The translations under genes and the position numbers were made by a program. The notes below the pieces were generated by a model that was given only the letters and a program-made list of their open reading frames with translations, searched no databases and was not told the DNA's origin. A stretch of 9,758 bases of DNA, from positions 1 through 9,758 of the forward strand of contig CAYMTN010000205.1 of assembly GCA_964393335.1 (NCBI GenBank). Direction: 5' to 3'. Below, piece by piece: positions 1 through 5,621 of this stretch. The stretch's first letter is position 1; each line of letters begins with the position of its first letter. This DNA comes from CAYMTN01 sp964393335 (lineage in GTDB: Bacteria; Chloroflexota; Anaerolineae; Aggregatilineales; Aggregatilineaceae).

Positions 1-3000
1 CGAAGTGACAGTTGAACCAGTCACTCCAATCCGGCGCGCGCACCGTGACCCACACATCCTTGGCGACCGCGCTGCTGTTACCCATGTCGAGCGTGACTTC
101 AAACGGCATACTCTTCAGCACCGAGTACGACAGGTCCTGGTAGACGACCGCGCCGTTCGGGCTGGGTGACTGCCGGTAGACGTTCAACACGCCGCCTGTC
201 ACGATGTGGCTGATCTCACCCCAGAAGCCCCAGCCAGACTCACCGCTGCCGAACGATCCATTCGTGACCAGCTCAGGACCATCCGGCGCGCCATCGGCGA
301 AGCAGTTCGTGACACCCGTGACCAGGTCGGGACGAATCTCAACCGACACGTTGTCGAGCTTGATCGCAGGGATGCCGTCGGCTGGATCGGGCGTGATTTC
401 CAGGCGTGCGTTCGACCAATCCGTGTGGATGATGCCGCGCATGCCGTAGGACTGCACCGGCGCGTTGGCCGCCATGCTGTAGTAGCAGGTCAGGTACTCG
501 CTCCAGTCCGGCTTGCGCACGGTGACCCATACCGCTTTGGGCGTGCTGGCCGCGTTGCCGAGATCGAACGTCACGTCGAAGATCGTGTCGGCGGTCGGCG
601 TGACATTCAAGTCCTGGATGACCGCCGCGCCGGTCGGGCTGGGCGACTGGCGGTAGAACTCCAGCACGCCTGCGTTGACGCTGTGCGCGATCTCGCCCCA
701 GAAGTCCCACCGCGCTTCGGCATTGTCAAAAGTGCTATTGCGCACCAGGTTATTTGTTGCGGGAACCTCCACAGACCCGGCAGTACATGACGTGCCCGGA
801 TTGATTGGGCGTATCACACCAAGCTGGTCGGTGGCCGTGCTGTTGCAGGCCAGCGTTACACCGTTGTTGTCGATAACCGTACCGTTGGGGATCGCGCCAA
901 TCGCATCGCTCGGATCGGCGGGCGTGTGGACCTGCTGGCCGGGACCGCCACTGCTCAACGCGCCCAGATTCAGCATGTCATTGTTGAGCGAACCGATCCC
1001 GCTGAAGCTGCACGATCCGTCCGATGACAAGTTGTAGCCATTGTCGGTCAGGGAGAAGCAGCAGTTTCCTCCAGGTGAATTATTGTCTATGATCGTTCCG
1101 GCCAGGTACGCCGTGCCGACCCCGTTGTAGATGCCACCGCCGCCGTAAGTGGCCGAATTGCCGGAGAGCGTACTGGCAGTCACCGTCAGCGTGCTGCTGC
1201 TGCTGTTGCTGTTGAAGATGCCGCCGCCGTAGCTGGAGGCCGAGTTGCCGGAGAGCGTGCTGGTGGTCACCGTCAGCGTGCCTTTGTAGGTGTAGATGCC
1301 GCCACCGTAACCGGGGTCGCCGAAGACCGAGTTGTTGACGAGCGTGCTGGCGGTCACCGTCAGCGTGCCGGAGTTGAAGATGCCGCCACCCCTATCGGCC
1401 GAGTTGCCGGAGAGCGTGCTGGTGGTCACCGCCAGCGTGCCGTAGAAGTTGTAGATACCGCCGCCACCCCAGCGGGCCGAGTTGCCGGAGAGCGTGCTGG
1501 CGGTCACCGTCAGCGTGCCGCCTTGGTTGTAGATGCTGCCGCCGTTACCGGCAGTGGCCGAGTTATCGGAGAACGTGCTGTTGCTCACCGTCAACGTGCC
1601 GCCTTCGTTGAGGATGCCCCCACCATCTTCAGTTGTGTAGCCGTCTTGCACGGTGATAGTATCGAGCGTCAAGCCGCCCGTGCTTTCGACATAAAATACA
1701 CGCCAGGTATCCGCACCACTGACATAGTGGTTGTTGCCGTTGATTGTGATCTCACTGGTGATGTGCGCCAGTTCCGCGCTGAGGACAATGTCCCCCCCAA
1801 AACCGAGCGTATCCGGGCCGGGATTGATGTTCGCCCATTGGATGCAGGCGTCGAGGTCAGCGGCAGTGAGAATGTCAGTACATGTCAACGGGGAATTGAC
1901 CGTGCAGGTCACGTCAAACTCGAATGGATCGTCGTCACTGTTGTTGGCGAACGATAGGGTGCCGCTGATGGGCGACCCGGTTGTTTCCGCCGTGCATGTC
2001 AGGTCGAAGGTGGTCGAGCTACCCGGCGCAACCGAGGTCGTACCGAAAGTGCTCGCCGTGAAACCAGCGGTAAACGTCGGCGGGTTGGTCAGGAGATCGA
2101 GTGTGGCCGTACCCATGTTGCGCACCGTGATTGTCTGGACAATAGCCGTGCCGACGGTGGTCGTGCCCATGTCATACGTGCCACCATTGTCGATGACCGT
2201 CGGCCCGGGGCCTTCAACCGCAATCTCTGGGGAGGTCGCTGGATTGACCGTGCAGGTCACGTCGAAGTTGAACGGATCGTCATCACTGTTGTTGGCGAAC
2301 GATATGGTGCCGCTGATGGGCGACCCGGTTGTTTCCGCCGTGCATGTCAGGTCGAACGTAGTTGACCCGCCTGGTGCAACCGAGGTCGTACCGAAGGTGC
2401 TCGCCGTGAAACCAGCAGTAAACGTCGGCGGGTTGGTCAGGAGATCGAGTGTGGCCGTACCCGTGTTGCGCACCGTGATTGTCTGGACAATAGCCGTACC
2501 GACGGTGCTCGTGCCCATGTCATACGTGCCACCATCGTCGATGACCGTCGGGCCCGGCCCTTCAACCGCAATCTCTGGGGAGGTAGGCGCGGTTCCATAC
2601 AAACGCAGTTCCCAACTGAGCAAATACCCGGTGTCGCTGCTGTAACCGTCGTCAATCTGGATAGTCCAGGTGCCGTTAGGGTCCTCACCCCAAAACTGGA
2701 CGCTCATGAGCGGGTTGTTGTTAGTAGACCAAAATGGATAGTAGCCGCTATCCAGACGCGAAGCTTCGTGCATACGGCTGATCGTCCCGGAGGGCGAGAT
2801 AAGACGCACGCGCAGGTCGCTGCCATAGGTATGGTTGGTAACCAGCACAACTTCCACGTGTTCCAACTGACCGATGGTCGAACCACTGACGACAACGCTG
2901 TCTGATACCGTGCCGCCGTAACAAGAGTTCGTTGGGACAGTCGCATAGCTGCAACTTCCATCGGGGATGAACTGGTCAGTGGGGTTGCGGGGCCAGTTCT

Positions 3001-4486
3001 GGTTGATGTAGGGGCCAACTAGTGTCCAGGTGGCAGCCAGTGTTGTCGCCGCGTCGGCGTTGATACGTCCAAAGCCATATTTGGGGCTGGTCATAAAGCT
3101 TGCACCGTTCGTCTGCCAGCCATTCTCAGGGTTGGATGGGTTGATGTCACTCGCATCAATGACATCTGCTGAATTCGCCAGGACATGCTGGACATCACGC
3201 CAGCCCAGGAAAGGCAGGCCATGATCGGCCCGCGCGTCCTGCATCTGAGCAATGATGCCTGAAACCAATGGCGTAGCCGATGAGGTACCTCCAAAGCCCG
3301 AGGTGCAGTCGGCGTCCGCTGTGCCTCCATACCCGATAGCCCCCGTGCGGTCACTGGTGTAGATGCCCTGACCACCGCCGTTGCTGGGTGCGCTGATAAA
3401 AACCGACGAGCCTTCCTGACTGTAGGACGATTTAACCGCGCTATCAGTGGACGCGCCCACAGCGATCGTATATCGCGAGATCGCAAATAACGAATGATCG
3501 GTAGTACAGTGTCCATCGGCGCTATACAGATGTGAATTTCCGGCGGCAAACACGTAGATCGTGCCGTCACTTTCGGCCCCGGCTTGCAGGGTATTGGTAA
3601 TGGTGGGACTGTACTGATTGGCACACCCAGTAAAGCCCCAACTGTTGTTTGAAATATCAACGGGAGTCGGATCTGCAGGGCCGTTAGCCTGCCGCAGGGC
3701 ATTTGCCACTTGATCAAAAGTGATACCAACACCGCTGACGATCAGGCGCTGACTGGACATCGTCGCATCATATCCCGCCCCAACACCGCATTTCCCATTG
3801 TTGGCTTCTGCGGCGATCACCCCTGCCACCGAGGTTCCATGACAATCAGAGTCGCTGCAATCGGTGCCTGTGTGGGGATAGGGATTCGAATCGTTGTCGG
3901 CATAGTCGTAGCTGCGACTGGCAACATATTGGCCGTCCAGTTCAGGATGATCATACTGGTAGCCATCGTCAATGATACCGACGTGTACTCCATCTCCAGT
4001 GTAGTTGTTGGCCCAGGCGGCGGCGGCATTAACATCGTTGGCGGAGCCATCGAGATGCCACTGACTGCTGTAGAGAGGGTCGGTTGGGGGAGGATCTGCG
4101 GTTGTTAGCTGAACACGGTACAGATGCTCTGCCGTCAGCACATCAGGCCTGCTGCTGAGCACGTCGTATGCGGTTTGCACGGCAACAGTCCTCTCACTTG
4201 CCGCCGTTCCAGGAATACGCACCAGGTGAAAATCACGCAATTTGGCGACCGTGCCCAGATAGTCGTAATTGTTCTGAACAGCAAAGGTTGCGCCATCGAT
4301 GCCTCCTGCTAATTGGACCACCCACAAATCTGTGGGTTCCCCCATGTCGGGTTGACCTTTTCCACCGCCGTCCTGCGCCAGACTGGGTGCTTGCGACGGG
4401 ACAGCGATAATCATGATCCCGACAAAGACAAGCATCAGAACCCGTGCAAAAGTAGGCGCTATTTTTCGAATAAGGTCGGATCTCAT
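1..4486 (-). CDS. Secreted kexin-like S8 serine protease with P domain, ASH repeats, beta-helix and jelly-roll-like modules (3' end cut by window)
   Basis: Seen: one frame without stops runs from ATG at 4486 to the left edge (1495 codons; the C-terminus lies outside). Residues 1-38 are a signal peptide (basic MRSDLIRK, a hydrophobic stretch, then SLAQ). Residues about 45-140 fit a kexin-type prodomain ending DPLYSSQWHL. Residues about 150-485 are subtilisin-like, with Asp173 (IIDDG), His216 (CHGTSVAG), oxyanion Asn317 (AAGN) and Ser402 (GTSSATP), so the triad is complete. Residues about 530-632 are a proprotein-convertase P domain (SDLRVRLISPSGT, WGEDPNGTW). Then come two ASH-like repeats (636-748, 752-864), a beta-helix (about 866-1240) and two jelly-roll-like modules (1245-1395 and 1404 to the edge). 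Inferred: exported, self-activated by prodomain cleavage, and bound to the surface or matrix by its tail. Start: 4486 gives a normal signal peptide but a weak Shine-Dalgarno. An in-frame ATG at 4579 has AGGGGG nine bases upstream but would add a 31-residue polar leader. Protease call firm; substrate unknown. Confidence 0.93.
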   Translation of the reverse strand, partial: MRSDLIRKIAPTFARVLMLVFVGIMIIAVPSQAPSLAQDGGGKGQPDMGEPTDLWVVQLAGGIDGATFAVQNNYDYLGTVAKLRDFHLVRIPGTAASERTVAVQTAYDVLSSRPDVLTAEHLYRVQLTTADPPPTDPLYSSQWHLDGSANDVNAAAAWANNYTGDGVHVGIIDDGYQYDHPELDGQYVASRSYDYADNDSNPYPHTGTDCSDSDCHGTSVAGVIAAEANNGKCGVGAGYDATMSSQRLIVSGVGITFDQVANALRQANGPADPTPVDISNNSWGFTGCANQYSPTITNTLQAGAESDGTIYVFAAGNSHLYSADGHCTTDHSLFAISRYTIAVGASTDSAVKSSYSQEGSSVFISAPSNGGGQGIYTSDRTGAIGYGGTADADCTSGFGGTSSATPLVSGIIAQMQDARADHGLPFLGWRDVQHVLANSADVIDASDINPSNPENGWQTNGASFMTSPKYGFGRINADAATTLAATWTLVGPYINQNWPRNPTDQFIPDGSCSYATVPTNSCYGGTVSDSVVVSGSTIGQLEHVEVVLVTNHTYGSDLRVRLISPSGTISRMHEASRLDSGYYPFWSTNNNPLMSVQFWGEDPNGTWTIQIDDGYSSDTGYLLSWELRLYGTAPTSPEIAVEGPGPTVIDDGGTYDMGTSTVGTAIVQTITVRNTGTATLDLLTNPPTFTAGFTASTFGTTSVAPGGSTTFDLTCTAETTGSPISGTISFANNSDDDPFNFDVTCTVNPATSPEIAVEGPGPTVIDNGGTYDMGTTTVGTAIVQTITVRNMGTATLDLLTNPPTFTAGFTASTFGTTSVAPGSSTTFDLTCTAETTGSPISGTLSFANNSDDDPFEFDVTCTVNSPLTCTDILTAADLDACIQWANINPGPDTLGFGGDIVLSAELAHITSEITINGNNHYVSGADTWRVFYVESTGGLTLDTITVQDGYTTEDGGGILNEGGTLTVSNSTFSDNSATAGNGGSIYNQGGTLTVTASTLSGNSARWGGGGIYNFYGTLAVTTSTLSGNSADRGGGIFNSGTLTVTASTLVNNSVFGDPGYGGGIYTYKGTLTVTTSTLSGNSASSYGGGIFNSNSSSSTLTVTASTLSGNSATYGGGGIYNGVGTAYLAGTIIDNNSPGGNCCFSLTDNGYNLSSDGSCSFSGIGSLNNDMLNLGALSSGGPGQQVHTPADPSDAIGAIPNGTVIDNNGVTLACNSTATDQLGVIRPINPGTSCTAGSVEVPATNNLVRNSTFDNAEARWDFWGEIAHSVNAGVLEFYRQSPSPTGAAVIQDLNVTPTADTIFDVTFDLGNAASTPKAVWVTVRKPDWSEYLTCYYSMAANAPVQSYGMRGIIHTDWSNARLEITPDPADGIPAIKLDNVSVEIRPDLVTGVTNCFADGAPDGPELVTNGSFGSGESGWGFWGEISHIVTGGVLNVYRQSPSPNGAVVYQDLSYSVLKSMPFEVTLDMGNSSAVAKDVWVTVRAPDWSDWFNCHF
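2..754 (-). repeat. Two tandem jelly-roll-like (carbohydrate-binding-like) modules, the second truncated by the edge
   Basis: Module 1 covers residues 1245-1395 and module 2 runs from residue 1404 to the edge, with a period of about 159 residues. Shared landmarks are FWGEI.H.V, a VL..YRQSPSP.GA.V.QDL block, (L/M)GN and VWVTVR.PDWS. Module 1 continues through an SNARLEI strand to AIKLDNVSVEIRP, a frequent closing strand of galactose-binding-like beta-sandwiches. A third homologous module opens the gene at the right edge of the window. Ligand binding is an inference from fold style; no binding residues can be assigned. Confidence 0.75.
1076..1624 (-). repeat. Beta-helix rung repeats (about 24-29 residues each)
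   Basis: Residues about 955-1137 of the protease contain six rungs of pattern GGGI(Y/F)N..GTLTVT.STLSGNSA, starting near residues 964, 991, 1017, 1041, 1070 and 1099, then a divergent seventh (TAYLAGTIIDNNS). Such rungs form right-handed parallel beta-helices (pectin-lyase-like fold). The following stretch to about residue 1240 (AIGAIPNGTVIDNNGVTL, DQLGVIRPINPG) resembles the end of choice-of-anchor-Q surface domains. On the plus strand the repeats appear as recurring gagagcgtgctggtggtcac-type blocks. Spacing is always a whole number of codons, so these are protein repeats and not a CRISPR array. Confidence 0.88.
1895..2581 (-). repeat. Two tandem 339-bp copies encoding ASH-like domains
   Basis: Copy 1 is 2243-2581 (residues 636-748) and copy 2 is 1895-2233 (residues 752-864), separated by three codons, so the period is 348 bp. 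Both begin SPEIAVEGPGPTVID and end FDVTCTVN. I count 107 identical residues of 113, and long DNA stretches are identical, including the block encoding TNPPTFTAGFTASTFGTT. The fold resembles the ASPM-SPD-2-Hydin / choice-of-anchor-D type beta-sandwich, by pattern (IVQTITVRNTGTATLDL, then APGGSTTFDLTC). The high DNA identity suggests recent duplication or gene conversion. Confidence 0.9.
2591..2899 (-). other. P/Homo B (proprotein convertase) domain within the protease
   Basis: Residues about 530-632 carry the hallmarks of the P domain that follows S8 catalytic domains in kexin/furin-type proteases: a beta strand HVEVVLVTNHTYGSDL, then RVRLISPSGT, an Arg-x-Asp segment, QFWGEDPNGTWT and a closing SWELRLYGT. 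In known members this beta-sandwich stabilises the catalytic domain. Its place directly after the catalytic domain supports calling the enzyme kexin-like rather than a plain subtilisin. The call rests on motif recognition, not a profile search. Confidence 0.85.
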
Positions 4487-5167
4487 GGGGCTCAAACTAG
4501 TGTGAGTAGTAGGCTTTTCGTGATCTACTTGATCGTTTCTGGCTTGGCATTCGTGCAATCGCCGGATCTTCCATTTCATGGCCCATTTCCCCCTGGGTAG
4601 CCTGCTTTGGTGAGTCTTTCACCCGCTGGTAGCCGATATTGTGTATCTCTTAAAATGTTCTTTAATATTTTTGAAAACCTGGTAGCTAAAACATCTTTAT
4701 CCTACAGCGCTATCTACTATTATGCAGAGTGCACTATTGCATAGAATCAATATGATGTAGATCAGTCTTCATTGGACCACAGATCAATTTGAACCACAAC
4801 ATACGATCTGCTGTTCGACAGGAATTAAGGGTACAGATGTCAGATGGTTCCCAATAGCTTGATACCCAATTACCGAGAAAAAACGCGGGTGTAGAGCATT
4901 TAACTCATCCGCCAAGGTTTCCCCTCAAGCGGCCCAACAATAGGCATGATGCAGGCCTCCCAGAACCGGATGATGACGGAGGCGAGACAGAGATTGAGCA
5001 ACCGGCCTCGCTGAACTGGATGGGATTGGAATCTGTCCGTGTTCTCCTCCCTCATACTGTTTTCCCACGCGGCATCGCAGTACTGACCAGTCTTTGTGGT
5101 GTTCAACAGCGTGACGTCTGTAATCTGCGTCACCCTGGGGTTTCGCTGAGGTGGGGGATATCCGTGA
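4487..5167. other. Intergenic region: AT-rich leader of the protease gene, no convincing gene
   Basis: No frame here has a recognisable product. About 4640-4790 is clearly AT-richer than its surroundings and is the likely promoter area for the protease gene, but I found no -35/-10 pair with normal spacing and so call none. It holds the nested dyad at 4721-4743. Near the gene, AGGGGG at 4589-4594 (read on the minus strand) serves either an in-frame ATG at 4579 or an out-of-frame 29-codon ORF (4497-4586). At 4900-5160 short open stretches exist on both strands, but none resembles a known family. This may be debris belonging to the neighbouring integrase remnant. Confidence 0.6.
4721..4743. promoter_or_regulatory. 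Nested inverted repeat, candidate operator upstream of the protease gene
   Basis: The palindrome AGTGCACT (4728-4735) is flanked by TATGCA (4721-4726) and its complement TGCATA (4738-4743), with one base on one side and two on the other. It lies in the AT-rich block about 235 bp upstream of the protease ATG at 4486. Two nested dyads in 23 bp fit a dimeric regulator site, but the regulator is unknown and chance cannot be excluded. Confidence 0.25.
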
Positions 5168-5486
5168 TCGCCATCGCAGCCGGTCAAGCCAATTGCCAAA
5201 CTGCTGGTGGGTGATTGGTACGCGGCGGCGGGCATCACCAGCGGTCCGTTCTGGCACGGGTTCCGTAAGGGGGAGGCGGGTGGTGGAAGCGTACGCCGAC
5301 GCGCTGGGGCACATCGTCCCGCATGACCTGCGCCGGACGTATGCCAAGCTGGCCCACAAGGACGGCGCGGCGATTGAGCAGATAAGTCTCAACCCGGGGC
5401 ACAGCAGCATCGAAGTCACCGAGCGCTATTTGGGGGTCGATCTGGACTACCAGAACGCGCCCAGCGATTACATTGATATCACCCCG
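5168..5486 (+). pseudogene. Tyrosine recombinase/integrase C-terminal remnant (frameshifted)
   Basis: Seen: from about 5183, one frame reads KPIAKLLVGDWYAAAGITSG and continues FWHGFRKG. Near 5255-5280 the homology moves to another frame: VVEAYADALGHIVPHDLRRT, then AKLAHKDGAAIEQISLNPGHSSIEVTERYLGV and an end near NAPSDYIDI. The second part holds the catalytic-domain signature: HDLR (His at 5322, Arg at 5331), GH (5397-5402) and the nucleophile Tyr in ERY (5427). Known: this box order is that of phage-type/XerC-like integrases. Odd: the N-terminal DNA-binding domain and first catalytic Arg are absent, a stop at 5165 precedes the remnant, and residues normally lying between RKG and the VVEAY helix are missing. 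The usual LGH is PGH. The second frame stays open to 5786, but beyond about 5486 it only reads the antisense of the neighbouring gene. Inferred: scar of an old insertion, not functional. Confidence 0.8.
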
Positions 5487-5621
5487 TGCATGACCGGCAA
5501 CAGCGGCTCCCGGACGCTTGAGTCATCACAACCTGAACCTGTGCAGACCGGGCCGCGCGTCAGCTTGTACCAGTTAACGTGTCACCACTACCGACCACTA
5601 CATTGGGAAGTACGCTCACCA

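Noticed and set aside
206..790. A 194-codon plus-strand open frame at the left
   Set aside because: Antisense of the jelly-roll-like modules of the protease; Arg/Val-rich composition typical of a shadow frame in GC-rich DNA, with no family resemblance.
1130..1600. Regular short DNA repeats suggesting a CRISPR array
   Set aside because: Unit spacing is irregular in bases but always whole codons, units are degenerate in protein-like fashion, and they encode beta-helix rungs in an open frame.
1731..2645. A 304-codon plus-strand open frame with its own internal repeat
   Set aside because: It is the antisense of the two tandem ASH-like domains. The minus frame has recognisable domains and continues without stops through the whole region, and the apparent repeat only mirrors the DNA duplication.
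3091..3732. A 213-codon minus-strand open frame
   Set aside because: Off-frame shadow of the S8 catalytic domain, whose true frame holds the triad residues across this same stretch.
4620..4760. Sigma-70-like promoter boxes for the protease gene (TTGATT and CATAAT on the minus strand)
   Set aside because: Their spacing is 20 bases, outside the usual 16-18, and other candidates in this AT-rich block are no better, so no promoter is called.
4925..5419. Minus-strand open frames opposite and beside the integrase remnant
   Set aside because: The right half is antisense to the clear HDLR...GH...ERY signature. The left half (RLLNLCLASVIIRFWEA in one frame) looks faintly protein-like but matches nothing I recognise.
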